Below are positions 10,809 through 21,700 of a DNA stretch of 33,508 nucleotides, in pieces (the stretch's first letter is position 1; each line of letters begins with the position of its first letter). Where the stretch lies: assembly GCA_004151065.3 (NCBI GenBank), contig NWUY0300005757.1:15139-48646 (forward strand), in the 5' to 3' direction. A model generated the notes under the pieces. That model saw only the letters and a program-made list of their open reading frames with translations, was not told the DNA's origin and searched no databases. A program made the position numbers and the translations under genes. The stretch comes from Larix sibirica. Lineage: Eukaryota > Streptophyta > Pinopsida > Pinales > Pinaceae.

Positions 10809-10982
10809 CAGCATAAATCCATCTTAAATCTGGATCTACCAAACACTCACAGGGATCAAGTTTCTTTACTTGTAAATTTTTTCTTAATGTGAACAAAATT
10901 TAAGATAAAATAAATTTACACATCAATAAATTTGATCCTTCTTGATGCTTGATAGATCTGAATTTAAGTTGGATCTATGCTA
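10809..10982. mobile_element. Decayed foldback (MITE-like) element
   Basis: Left arm 10809-10879 and right arm 10912-10982 are inverted complements of 71 bases each, separated by a 32-base loop. I count about 53 of 71 matching positions (about 75%). Many mismatches are transitions that still allow G-U pairing in RNA. Shared blocks include TTAAATYYRGATCTA, GGATCAA and TGTAAATTT. There is no coding capacity and no clear target-site duplication. It could be a MITE or a fossil hairpin-forming repeat; superfamily not assigned. Confidence 0.6.
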
Positions 10983-11575
10983 GTTTCAAATTTTTAAAGC
11001 TTTTATGTAAAATCTAAAATTGAACCAACATATCTATCCAAAATTTTTTTTTTAAGTTTTTTTGTTGTTACATATATTTTACATGACAGCCAACAAATTG
11101 TTTATTTAAGCATAAAGCCTTCTCAGGCTAAAGCAGAACTGAATGCCAGTCTTTAGGTCATTGATCCACAGTTTATGCTTTAGGAAGTTCAGAAGCAAGA
11201 TACTTTGAGACCTCGAGTTTATGTGCCTTTTTAAAAAGAGAAATATCCATAGCATGAAGCAAATTTCCCCAGCATGCTTGAGCAGAAATCCCAAATTGAA
11301 AGGATGTATCTTTGCTTCTGACACTTATTTAGCATGCTTACACTCGATCGCTTATTTCCTTATGTATAGTCATCTTCTGCATGAATTTAAAATGCTAACA
11401 ATTAGATGCAGTTCTATCATTTTCTTAACCGTTACTTAATAGCTTTTCCATTGAAGTTCATCTGCCCCGTGAAAAATATCCATGAAGGTTCATTCCATTT
11501 ATAGCTTGGGTTTTATCTTTCTGGTGTTTGGACGAACTTGTTGGAATTTGAAAAGATGGAACGGCCACACACAGG
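10983..11575. other. Unassigned intergenic sequence
   Basis: Two 72-codon ORFs overlap here on opposite strands (11106-11324 minus, 11221-11439 plus). Neither has a recognisable motif, and they shadow each other. No gene is supported. Confidence 0.4.
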
Positions 11576-11769
11576 AAATGTTAAAATGTGGTTTCTACTT
11601 TTTCTGTACTTATGGACAAATAGCTATATGATTACATTATGCGTGCAATTACTAAAAATAATAATGTAACAAAAATGTTAAAATGTGGTTTCTACTTTTT
11701 CTGTACTCATGGACAAATAGCTATATGATTACATTATGCATGCAATTACTAAAAATAATAATGTAACAG
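11576..11769. repeat. 97-bp tandem duplication (two copies)
   Basis: Units 11576-11672 and 11673-11769 are identical except for two noticed transitions (ACTTATGG/ACTCATGG and GCGTGC/GCATGC) and the last few bases. This makes it one of the younger tandem duplications in the window. Confidence 0.93.
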
Positions 11770-12114
11770 TCTTGTGTAAATTAACAAATATTTATTCTCA
11801 TTGATTATCTTAATCCAGTATGTATTAAGTTTTAAAAATGTGTATTAAGCTTTAACAATGTTATAAAAATATTTAAATGGAAAATTAATAAAAAAATTTA
11901 AAATTAATTAGGTAGTTGTCCAAAGTTATTTAAAAAATGTTCTCCACACTAACATTTTTTTGCAGTTTTTTGCTTTAATAAATTTTAAAATACATTTTTA
12001 ATGCATTTTGTCATGCATTTTTTGAGATTTCAGCATCTAACAAGTAAGCAATCTAGCTTAGTAAATTCTATTTTCAACAAGCTAAAAAAAACCTAAAAAG
12101 GAGCAACTAGAGAA
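11770..12114. other. AT-rich unassigned sequence
   Basis: AT-rich and non-coding. It lies immediately left of the first gypsy gag relic and may include remains of its LTR, but I could not identify an LTR end or primer-binding site here. Confidence 0.35.
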
Positions 12115-12990
12115 AAGATATGTCCTTGACAAGGCTTTGAGCTAACCGAGCCTAATGAAGATATTCATTGATGGCCTAAGAAGATGTTGCTCCATGGATT
12201 AACTAAAGAAAGATGGAGTAGGAGATCTTATAAAGATGTTGCTCTATTAACATTTTAGCGATTGAAGAACAAAATCATAGATCATTTCACCCAAATCCTA
12301 TGGTGACTCCGAATAGTGATGAAGGCACCTTTGACAAGCAATTATATTTAAGTAATGACACCCTTCAAAGGTACAAATTAATTTCGATATCACTATGTTT
12401 GAATAGAAGATAGATGTAGAAACTTTGGAGAGATGGTTGGATTAACGAGATGATTATTTCTTTTCTTTGTTCACAACTTTTCCAATATTGAGAAGATTAG
12501 TTTCTCAGTCTTAAAGTCCCTTCCTTGTGTTAAAAATTGGTGGGATGTTTATTGTGTGCAATGCATTGGAGATGATTTTGAAACATATGTGATAGAATCC
12601 ACTAAGGGGGATTTTTTTAATACCCTCATTGAGAAATATTACCTTGTTGGAAACTATGATGACCAATACATGAGATGGACAACATTAAGCTTAGGTAAAG
12701 ACGAGATTGTATTGTAGTACAACAACTTTTTGCATTGCATGCAAAGCTAGGTATCAAGGACTCTAAGCAGCACTAGTTTCTCAAATATAACAATGGTCTA
12801 TATAGATACATCCAAACAAAAATGGAGTTTTTGGACATCTCTTCATTGAAAGCCACTACGGTTGTTATGTCATCAAGATTTAGCTTAAAATTTGACAAAA
12901 GGGTAAGAAAGAGTTTGGTGTTGGAAATTAGCCACAACAAAAGAAGGGTAAAGGTGGCCAGTTTAGATCAAAGGTTAGAGCAAAGATAAC
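12115..12990 (+). pseudogene. Ty3/gypsy gag relic (first copy of the family)
   Basis: Degenerate gag of a Ty3/gypsy LTR retrotransposon. Recognisable pieces across all three plus frames include KNWWDVYC (about 12531, the WW of gag capsid), LIEKYYLVG (about 12630), DDQYMRW (about 12658) and, near the end, FDKRVRKS. The DNA aligns with the second relic: the stretch around 12318-12400 (CACCTT..CAAGCAA .. ACACCCTTCAA) corresponds to 16160-16245, and DDQYMRW corresponds to the same block at about 16492. The upstream leader (ATGTCCTTGACAAGG, about 12118) also matches 15947 onward. Stops and shifts are frequent. No protease, RT or LTR was found attached, so it is a 5' fragment. It cannot encode a protein. 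Confidence 0.68.
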
Positions 12991-14776
12991 CCTTGTCAAG
13001 ACAACCGGTCAAAGCCACATGAGCAGTTTGCAAAGGTCACATACTAATGCTGTGATAGCCATTAAAGCCCTTGGCAAAACAGTTTTTTGGATAACAAGCT
13101 TCATATTTCTATTAAAATACAATAGATATATGTCATGCTTTTTAGTTTAAAAAAGGTTGTGAGACAGCCACCGCAAGTTATAGCCATAAGGAAAAAACCC
13201 TAACCAATCAAAATTGGTTGCATAAGGCCACCAATATTAAAGTCTCATTAAGTGCTATAACTTCCAAAGCAGAAAGCAATAAAAACATAACCACCTAGGC
13301 CATTAGGCCAAAGCAAGTAGACAAATCAAGATGTTGTAGGAAGTAACACCATGCTAAGAGGAGGATTTTTGTTCTCGAGGGAGGCCCCATCCTTTAGTGG
13401 CAAGATTAGGATCAACGACTATGGTTTCTCTTTTGTCATCACCTTTTTTAGGTCCATCAAGATTCTCTAGTTCTAAGATGTCTAGAGGACAATATGAAAT
13501 TTGTGAACTAACAAACCTTTGTGATTCTTGTTAGGGGCTAGCTTTTTTAACTCTTCGATGCTCTCTTATAGATTTCTCTACTCTATGTTGTTGCCAACAA
13601 TTGCTTGAAGCTTGAGGGTGTACATAGTGGGTAGTAAAGAGCCATCCAAGTGGCAATGTACTCATGGAGCATTGGTCCAATAGTTCATCAACTTGTGACA
13701 TTGGGCTACTTCCATCTCTACCTTCCGTGTCTACACTTGGATTTATAAAAGTAGATGGAAACATATTAGAGACCCCTCTTGCCAGATAAATTTGGTGTTG
13801 TGTTGTGAATTGGTAAGCATTCATTTCTTGTTTTCAAAAGATGATATAACATATCAACTCTAAGCCAATGCCATGTGTGGAACAAAGGGGATAATCTTTG
13901 AGTAGGTAGACTTCTACGTGATATTAGATGGGATTAAAGAGTGACAACTTAAACACACATGCCTAGGCTAATTGTGCATATTTACAAAACTAAAACAAGT
14001 TCTTCTCAAGTTTTGTTCTTACCACACAATGGACATTTAGGGTGCATACCATTATCAATTAAGGACCAATCAAAATATGGATTTTGGAACATTAAATGCC
14101 ACTTTTAGATGAATTTCAAATGACAAATCCAAGTCATTTTAGACTTGATTCTCTAGTTTTTATTGAATTAGATCCGGATGGGTACTAGTGGCCACCTACA
14201 TATTCCACCGACTCAAAATAGTTTTATACCTTGGCATTTTACTACAATTTTTTAGGTCTCAAACTTCTAGTGTGTTTTTTGGGCATTTCCCTTGTGTTAT
14301 TTGCAGTTTTCACAAAACATGCAATCAAATATTGGGCTTCCTACTAGACATAGAGCATGGATCAAGCTTTGTAATGACCCAATAAACACTCTAAACAAAG
14401 TTTGTATGAAAAATTTGTGGCCTTAGGAGTAGACATATCATCTATCCTCCTCAAGGCTTGCATTTATTTTTGCCACATCACTTCAAAGGGTTAGGGTTTT
14501 TGAATCTTAGGGCATCATCCTTGATGTAAAAGACAATTTTGGCCTTTTGTAATGTCTTCTTGTGAATGAATGTAGGTGAAACATCTCTCTTTAGAGATTA
14601 ACTACCACAATTATAGCTAGTTTATATTGGTTTGCACTTTATAATGTTTTCCTATTTCCATTGATTAATAGATTTTGGGTTTCACTATATTAATATTCCC
14701 TTGCAATATCTCTCGGTGTGTTTCCATTTATATTTCTTTCTTCATTTCATTCCTGTAACGTCCCCTTCCATCAATC
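12991..14776. other. Unassigned sequence
   Basis: No gene supported. A 97-codon ORF at 13531-13824 (-) has no domain I recognise. The end of this stretch (TGTAACGTCCCC at about 14754) resembles the TGTAAC start of many plant gypsy LTRs, but no partner copy is visible, so an LTR is only a suggestion. Confidence 0.35.
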
Positions 14777-14777
14777 N
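14777..14777. other. Single ambiguous base, probable contig join
   Basis: An isolated lowercase n. Two further isolated n's occur at 23949 and 32169. Some short-read assemblers write one n where two contigs are scaffolded with a zero or negative gap and no overlap is resolved. I infer the same here, so adjacency across this base is uncertain. Confidence 0.6.
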
Positions 14778-15334
14778 CTCTACAGGGGTCTCACTCAGCC
14801 ACCACAACCTTAGTTCCAACAATACCTGCCCCACACAACACCCTTATGGGTTTAGGAATCCCCTTCACCAATCCATAGTTCTCTTGGGCGATCCAACTTT
14901 GCAAGTGCTTCCAATGTGTGCATAGGAGTCCAATATGATATGTGTTGTTGGAGAACCACATGTAGCTTCAATTCGTGGCTTCCCAAGCACCTGTGAACAT
15001 CAAAACTCAATGGGTAAGGGTTCCTAGCTTTCCCAACCTCTCTGCTCACCTACAACCACTATTTTCCTTTCAAATATATAGTCCTGGCTCTAAATTCAAA
15101 TTTCTAGGTTATACGCAGTTTGGTAATGGTCATGAATAACAATGGGGAGCTCTACATAGTGCAGATCCACATGAGAGAATGAGAGAAAGAGGGTTGACTC
15201 CATAAGATATGAGGTAATGGTGAAAAGACAACTTACATAGCTTCTGATCATAGAAGAAATGACTTTTGATAGCTACAAATTGACTTCTGGAAGCTGACAT
15301 AACTGTCACAAAAGTGTAGTTAGCCCCATGCTTC
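14778..15334. other. Unassigned sequence before the gap
   Basis: A somewhat more CA/CT-rich stretch without a supportable gene. Short ORFs on both strands (14701-14925 plus, 14852-15049 minus) overlap each other and have no recognisable motif; the plus-strand one crosses the ambiguous base. Confidence 0.35.
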
Positions 15335-15878
15335 NNNNNNNNNNNNNNNNNNNNNNNNNNNNNNNNNNNNNNNNNNNNNNNNNNNNNNNNNNNNNNNNNN
15401 NNNNNNNNNNNNNNNNNNNNNNNNNNNNNNNNNNNNNNNNNNNNNNNNNNNNNNNNNNNNNNNNNNNNNNNNNNNNNNNNNNNNNNNNNNNNNNNNNNNN
15501 NNNNNNNNNNNNNNNNNNNNNNNNNNNNNNNNNNNNNNNNNNNNNNNNNNNNNNNNNNNNNNNNNNNNNNNNNNNNNNNNNNNNNNNNNNNNNNNNNNNN
15601 NNNNNNNNNNNNNNNNNNNNNNNNNNNNNNNNNNNNNNNNNNNNNNNNNNNNNNNNNNNNNNNNNNNNNNNNNNNNNNNNNNNNNNNNNNNNNNNNNNNN
15701 NNNNNNNNNNNNNNNNNNNNNNNNNNNNNNNNNNNNNNNNNNNNNNNNNNNNNNNNNNNNNNNNNNNNNNNNNNNNNNNNNNNNNNNNNNNNNNNNNNNN
15801 NNNNNNNNNNNNNNNNNNNNNNNNNNNNNNNNNNNNNNNNNNNNNNNNNNNNNNNNNNNNNNNNNNNNNNNNNNNNNN
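15335..15878. other. Assembly gap (544 N)
   Basis: Unbroken run of n. Because a primer-binding-site-like sequence follows at 15910, the missing sequence probably holds most of the 5' LTR of the gypsy relic that starts there. Confidence 0.98.
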
Positions 15879-15909
15879 GGTATTATAATTCCCTATGTAA
15901 TTCAGATCA

Positions 15910-15921
15910 TGGTATCACAAC
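15910..15921 (+). other. Retrotransposon primer-binding site (tRNA-Met type)
   Basis: TGGTATCACAAC resembles the plant initiator-methionine tRNA primer site (canonically TGGTATCAGAGC). It follows a CA dinucleotide at 15903-15904 that could end the 5' LTR, and it is followed about 250 bases later by gag-like sequence on the same strand. Confidence 0.55.
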
Positions 15922-16159
15922 AATTTGTGCTTTGTTGTTTCTTTATGTATGTCCTCGACGAGGTTAGGGTATAGCGAGTTGGGTTTTGAACTAATTGATC
16001 TTAGGGAAGACCACTCTCACTAGTCCAAGTAGCTTATCACATCGAAAGAGATGATGGAGCATGAGAGCATAACAAGTTGTTGCTTGAGGAATCCCTTGCA
16101 TGATAGAGGAATGAGACGATGTATAATTTTTCCCCGATCCTTTGATAATTTCAAATGGC

Positions 16160-16800
16160 AGCAGAGACACCTTCAACAAGCAACCATTTTGGAGGTGTGA
16201 CACCCTACAAGCTATAAGTTAACTTTGACATTTCTTTATTTGAAGGCTAGATACATGCAAATGCTTTGGATAAATTGTTAAATATATTAGAGGGTTTTTC
16301 ATTATATTAAAATAACTTTAATGGGAATATCATCTTTGCACTCCTTAAGCCCCTTCTCCATGTTGAATATAAGTTGATGGGATAATTAGTGCAAGATACA
16401 TGTCGGAGGTGAGTCTACAACATTTAGGATAAAATCCACTTTTGTGGCTTTTGTTGATTTCCTTAAGGAGGAACTCTACCCTATCAGAAACAATGATGCC
16501 TAGTCCATGAGATGGAAAAAATTGTGCCATGAGAGAGACCAGACGATATTGGAGTATTTCCATACCTTGCGCTCAATGCTAGGTATTAGATATCTAAGCA
16601 ACATTTGGTCACGAAGTGTCACAATGGCCTACACAAGTACAACCAAATAGATATGGAGTTCTAGGACATCTTCTCATTGGGTGAAACTTATCGATATGTT
16701 GTCAAAATCGAGCAAAGATTTAAATAGAAGAATAAGTGGGACTTTGGATTTGTAAATCCATTACAACAAAAGTAAGGTAAAGATGACCCTAACTTGCAGA
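16160..16800 (+). pseudogene. Gypsy gag relic (copy A)
   Basis: Decayed Ty3/gypsy capsid region. Recognisable plus-strand fragments in shifting frames include the entry LNFDISLFEG-type block (about 16220), DAQSMRWKKLCHERDQTILEYF (16494 onward, DQ..L.Y being the conserved gag motif), LRSMLGI and, near 16680-16740, YRYVVKIEQRFK. Stops interrupt each frame. It is homologous to the relic at 12115-12990. It once encoded the particle protein and is now non-coding. Confidence 0.65.
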
Positions 16801-16895
16801 ACAAAGGAGAGAGAAAGAATAGCCCAATAGAAAAAAATTGAGTCATAAAATGGGTCTCCCAAGTTAAAATAATAAAATAAGAGTAAGGGAAAGAA

Positions 16896-17040
16896 ATAAA
16901 ACTACTTTTTTTTCCTCGCATTTTCAACTTATTTCCTTATACATTTGCTCAAACTTCAAGTGTAGGCACTCGTTGGATGTCTGCACTTGAAATTTGAGTA
17001 AACCTACAAGGAGATAAGTTGAAAATATCAGATAAAACTA
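16896..17040. mobile_element. Foldback/MITE-like hairpin insertion (copy A)
   Basis: Inverted arms of 43 bases lie at 16920-16962 and 16984-17026, with 37 of 43 positions complementary and a 21-base loop. The arms begin ATTTTCAACTTAT and end TTCAAGTG. The whole is flanked by the 9-base direct repeat ATAAAACTA (16896-16904 and 17032-17040). It interrupts gypsy gag between capsid and zinc-knuckle sequence. The direct repeats suggest a target-site duplication (9 bp, as in Mutator-like elements), but the arms do not reach the repeats, so superfamily is not established. Confidence 0.55.
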
Positions 17041-17224
17041 GTTGTTTACTTTCCCTCTAAGGCTTTTTACCTTTACTGTTGACATCATCATTTTGAATCC
17101 TATTGGTTCTTTTAAAGTCAATTTTGATAGTACATTTTTGTTTTGAGGTGCATTTTAACCTCAAAATTTCTCTAATAAACCTCAAGACAACTAGCCCAAA
17201 CTAAATAAGGCTATGGGAGGTCAA

Positions 17225-17310
17225 ATAAGGACAATGGGAAGTTGTGTGAGTTCTAAAAGAGTCTTTGGCACAATATTGATGAATGCAGCTTGAAGAAGTC
17301 ATTGTCATGA
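17225..17310 (+). pseudogene. Gypsy nucleocapsid zinc-knuckle remnant (copy A)
   Basis: Plus-strand reading gives DNGKLCEF, a stop, then KSLWHNIDEC. Related plant gypsy elements carry a Cys-X2-His ... His-X4-Cys type knuckle just before protease, and here the first His is replaced by the stop codon. It lies directly upstream of the acidic linker (PKEPEDPKEGE, about 17430-17460) that leads into protease. Confidence 0.55.
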
Positions 17311-17489
17311 CTGTGTTATGAAGCCTCAAAGTTGGACTCTGGCTCAAACTTTAATTCAAAGCTAGATAAGGAAAACTGGATCATCAATGTAGAACCAAAC
17401 ACTACCATCAAAACCACCAAGATCGAACCAAAAGAGCCAGAGGATCCTAAAGAAGGTGAATGCCTCTTCCATTTATAGATGTAGATGAA

Positions 17490-17815
17490 GGATGCTACCA
17501 CATTTTATTGTTGATTGTGGTAGCCAAAAGACACTAATATTAGCAGAGGTTATCAAGAGATTGAAGTTTTTGATAATGCCATGCTCCTTTCCATACACTA
17601 TTAGTTGGCTAAGGAAAGGACAAGACATCTAGATTACTCATAAATGATGCTTACCCTACGACATCAAGCCCTTAAAGATGATGTTTTGTGTGTTGTTTCC
17701 CCAATTGAAGTTCGTAATGTTCTTTTAAGACAACCTTATATGTAGAAACACCATGTTGCTTATGAATTTAGGCCTTGTAGTGTCATTATTACTTTGGACA
17801 TTCAACTCTACTAGG
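17490..17815 (+). pseudogene. Gypsy aspartic protease relic (copy A)
   Basis: Retropepsin-like region of a Ty3/gypsy element. The active-site block reads HFIVDCGSQKTLIS (family DSGS, here DCGS with Cys for Ser), followed by ISWL, ITHK, LPYDIKPLKDDVL, VRNVLLRQPYM and KHHVAYEFRPCSVII. Internal stops occur. The pattern DIKP..D..L..V.P.EV..VLL.QPY is characteristic of this gypsy clade. The relic ends about 80 bases before the copia LTR. Confidence 0.75.
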
Positions 17816-17904
17816 TGTTAGAGGTTGTTATGACTACTATAGTTTCCTTAATCTTAGTGAAGCAATGCAGGAAAGTAATTTTTTAAAATTTAAACCAAGA
17901 TATT

Positions 17905-18478
17905 TTGAGAGATTTGGTTGAGTAACCAAATTGTAGAAATATAATTACCTTTGTTTGCGGATTTGTGATGTAGTGGCTATGCAACCACCCAAGATCAAGT
18001 CTAAATAAAGGAATGGATATTAGAGAATTAAAACCAGATTGTTGTAAAAGAGTATCATTATGCTTATTAACTGACTAATCCAACCAAGCAATATTAGTCT
18101 AAGCAATACAAATACAATTGCCTGGAAGAAAGCTATGCAAGAGCATGCCACAAATATTTCCTTAAATCAAGGAAGAAAAAATAAGGCTATCTAAGCTTAA
18201 CTACATGTGTGCATGAAAGTGCTAGAGCGAACAATACATGCAAGCAAAAGAAACACTAAAGTAAGTGTACTGAAACAAGCAAGCACATGCACATATGCAC
18301 CTGTATCCCCCCATAAGCAAAAATTAGGTGGGAATATGGTCTTGAAGGGATGAGAAATGGGTCATGGTATATATGTAGCCATGTTAGGTACCCATGTACA
18401 AAAACTCTCCAAAAAAACTAAGGGAGGGAAAACCCAATAGGAAAAAAATTCCAGCTGCTCTAGAGTAGAAGCTTCTTG
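17905..18478 (-). repeat. Copia 3' LTR (copy A)
   Basis: Aligns with the right-hand LTR through GATTTGTGATG, AACCACCCAAGATCAAG, CAATATTAGTCTAAG, TTAACTACATGTGTGCA and GCACATATG-like blocks. It carries a single copy of the 109-bp segment that is doubled in the right LTR. The outer end is worn; 17905 is approximate. The inner end is set by the polypurine tract. Confidence 0.7.
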
Positions 18479-18779
18479 CCCCTCCAATAAAGATCTTAAA
18501 TGAATGAACTTACTTTCTGTGAAATGTTTGTTGAAGATGTCATCAATCTGTTAAATAATTGGACAATATCAGAGATCAATGATTTGTTTGTGAATCAAAT
18601 TTCAAATGAAATGTATGAATCTCAATGTGCTTGGTTCATTGTTGGTCAACTAGATCTCGTGAGATCTAAATGGTATTTTGATTGTCACAAAAGATGATAA
18701 ATGTCCTATGTACTGAATAGAGAACTTAGTGAGAATGTATTGAAGCTATATCAATGGCTACATTGACAACTCCTTGGTA

Positions 18780-21700
18780 TTCTATCTCTATGGTAGATAG
18801 AACAATCGCTAACTACTTCTTGCTTGACCAAAAAATACTACTAAAGTCAAGGGAGGAAAAGTAGCTTGAAGTGGATTTGTGTTTTGTAGCATCACCTATC
18901 CTATGAGAATCTTTATACCCCACTAAATTAGGGTTGCAATCTATTGCATAATTTATCCCAAACATGTGTGTTCCTTGAATGAGACAAAAGGCTTGCTTGG
19001 CTTCCTTCCAATGCAACTCTTGTGGTTCCTGCACAAATTTGGAAATGATGCTGACAACATAAGAGATGTTGGGCCTAGTGTGATTAGTTTAATTGAGGCT
19101 CCCAACCAACTTTCTGTATTGGGTTTTTTTAACCAAAGGTGAAGAACATGCAAACTCGAGTTTGACACTAGAGAGAAATGGAGTTGCATTAGGCTTGCAA
19201 TTATCCATATCAAATTATGTGAGATGGTCTAGAGCATATTTGAACTGCACCATTGTGATATTGGAATTAGATCGAGTGATCTTAATCCCCATAAATTAAT
19301 GCAACAACCCAAGGTCACTCATCAAAAAGCTGTCATGTAAGGCAATTTTTATAGTAGAAAAATTTCTTGGGAACTATATGTGATAATCAAATCATGTCCA
19401 TACAATACCACTGACAAGAGTGACTCATCTTGTTGTAGAATGTATACATTTGGATCAAAATGGCATTGGGAAACCCTAAGGGAAAGAAGAAATGTGCCCA
19501 TCTTTTCATACCAAGATCGAGGGCCTATTTGAGACCATATAGTGATTTTCATTGCCTACACACCATGGATGAGTCCTAGGAAAACCATTGTGGCCACTCC
19601 ATGTAAAAATCCTTCTCAAGATCCCCATGAAAAATTCACTTTTCATGTCAATATGATGAAACTCTTAGCAGTGAACTGCATCAATGACTAGCACAAGTCA
19701 GATCAAGTCCATTTTTGCAATAAGTGAAAATGTTTCGTTGTAGTTAAATGTAGGTACTTGCAATAAGAGCTATGCCACTAGTTGATCTTTGTGCTTTCTC
19801 CCCTAGCATATCCACTACAAACTTTGTACTGTATATCCACTTGCATTGAACACAAAGTTTTCTTCTTGGAGGAAGGGGAACCAGATCCCAAGTATGGTTC
19901 CTCATTAATGAGTTGTACTCTTTTTGTAGAGCTACATCCCGCTCAGGGGTTCCAGCAACGTATTGAAAGTTTTGTGGGTCTATAGTAGTGGATCGATACC
20001 GATGGTTTTGTGGAAGAGATCCCATGTGGAGTTGCTCGACAATTAGAACAATTTTGTTTGCTGTCTGGTAGATATCCAACAAACTCACTTGTTTCCTGTA
20101 GTGTCTAGCATGCCTAGAATGCTATGAAAAGAGGTATATAAGGAGGATATTCAACCTATAGATTTGAAAAAAACCTCATCATCACTTCTATCATCTAAGG
20201 AAGCATAAGAAACATACTCATCACCAGAAATCAATTCAGGTGGATCATTAGCATCATTGTTTGTAGTATTCACTATAAAAATTAGAAAGACTGTAGATTG
20301 AGAATCGCTAGGAGAGAAGCACAATGAGCTCTCTTCAAAATGATCACTCTTGAAAATAACCTGTTGATTGGTGATGTGGTTGAGAAGCTGATAGCCCTTA
20401 AATCCATTAGGATATCCCACAAAAATGCAAGGATGGCTATTTGTATCTAGTGCCAACTTGTATTTTCCTTCAAGAATTTGAACCCATGCCTAAGAACCAA
20501 ACAATTTGAAGTGATTTACTATGGGATTATGACCACTCCAAGGTTTGAAAGGAGTGACTCCCTTCAAGGATTTATGAGTAGCTTTGTTCCATATGTAACA
20601 TGTACAATTAATAGATTCTACCTAGAACTTCATAGCAAGTGACTGGAATTACAACATGCAATTTGCCATTTCCTTCATATATTTGTTCTTCGTTTCAACC
20701 ACACCATTTTGAAAAGGAGTGTATGGATAGTACACTGGAATTCAATATTTGTAGAAGTACAAAATTACTCAATTTTGTTTCTCACATGCTCCCTCCCATT
20801 GTATGTATGCATAATTTTTAGGCCTTCTTGGACTATTTCTCAACAAGGGATTTGAAGTCTTGAAAGTGCTCAAAGTCTTCCAATTTATTCTTGAGAAAGC
20901 ACCACCATGTATACCTTGAATAATCATCAATGAAGGTAAATGAATACTTTCCATACTAATTGAATAATGAGGAAATGGACCTATTAGATCACTGTAAACC
21001 AATTCTAGAACTTGTGTAGCTCTCCATGTTTTGTCCTTGCAAAATTTCTCCTTTGGATTCTTTCCAAGTATGCAACCTTGGTAGACACCATCAGAAAATT
21101 TGACATCTAGTAACCCTGTAACCATGCTCTACTTGTTGAGATGCTACAAATAGTGGTAATCGAGAGGGATGGACCACTCATGCCACAATATTCTTACCTC
21201 ATTTGAATGAGTGAGAAGAACAATAGAAGGAGCCTTGGGAACAATGTTTGAGAAGAGGAATAGTCTGCATTGATGATTAACTTGGCCAATGAAAATTGTA
21301 GCACCATTTGTCATCTCATTAATGACTATGGACTTGGGAGTTAACTCAACTTTCTTATGAGCACTGGATTGCATGATTTGATAGGTATATAATAGATTGA
21401 TTGATAGTGAAGATACCCAAAGAACATCTTGAAATGTCTCATCATTCACTTCAATAGACCCTCTCTCACACACCTCAATATAAGTGTTATTTCCTATCAA
21501 TATAGTCGATGTAGTACACGAATCCAAAGATGCAAAGTCATCTTGAGATGAATCCATGTGATGTGAAGCATCCCAGTTACCCATAAGGAAGGATGAGATG
21601 ACATGGTTACAAGTGATATGCCTAAGTCTTTTCCTTTCCCCTCTTCCTTAGAACACTATCTAGTTGATGAAATTTTCTAGACATAATTAGGCACCTTGAT

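Larger units (their letters stand above)
15905..17904 (+). mobile_element. Ty3/gypsy relic, 5' half, interrupted by copia
   Basis: Plus-strand LTR retrotransposon remnant. From left to right it has a primer-binding site (TGGTATCACAAC, from 15910), a leader, gag (about 16160-16800), a zinc-knuckle remnant (about 17225-17310) and aspartic protease (about 17490-17815). It then stops abruptly at about 17905 where the copia LTR begins. RT, RNase H, integrase and 3' LTR are missing from the right side of the copia element in this window. The 5' LTR is presumably in the assembly gap. All reading frames are broken. A hairpin insertion (16896-17040) sits between gag and the knuckle. Confidence 0.72.

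Noticed and set aside
13531-13824. 97-codon minus-strand ORF as a gene
   Set aside because: No recognisable motif and no flanking gene structure; length is within chance for several kilobases of sequence.
15328-15888. 186-codon ORF across the gap
   Set aside because: Consists almost wholly of N-translated residues.
18500-18697. 65-codon plus-strand ORF present in both block copies
   Set aside because: Lies between the copia polypurine tract and RNase H, antisense to the element; seen twice only because the block is duplicated.
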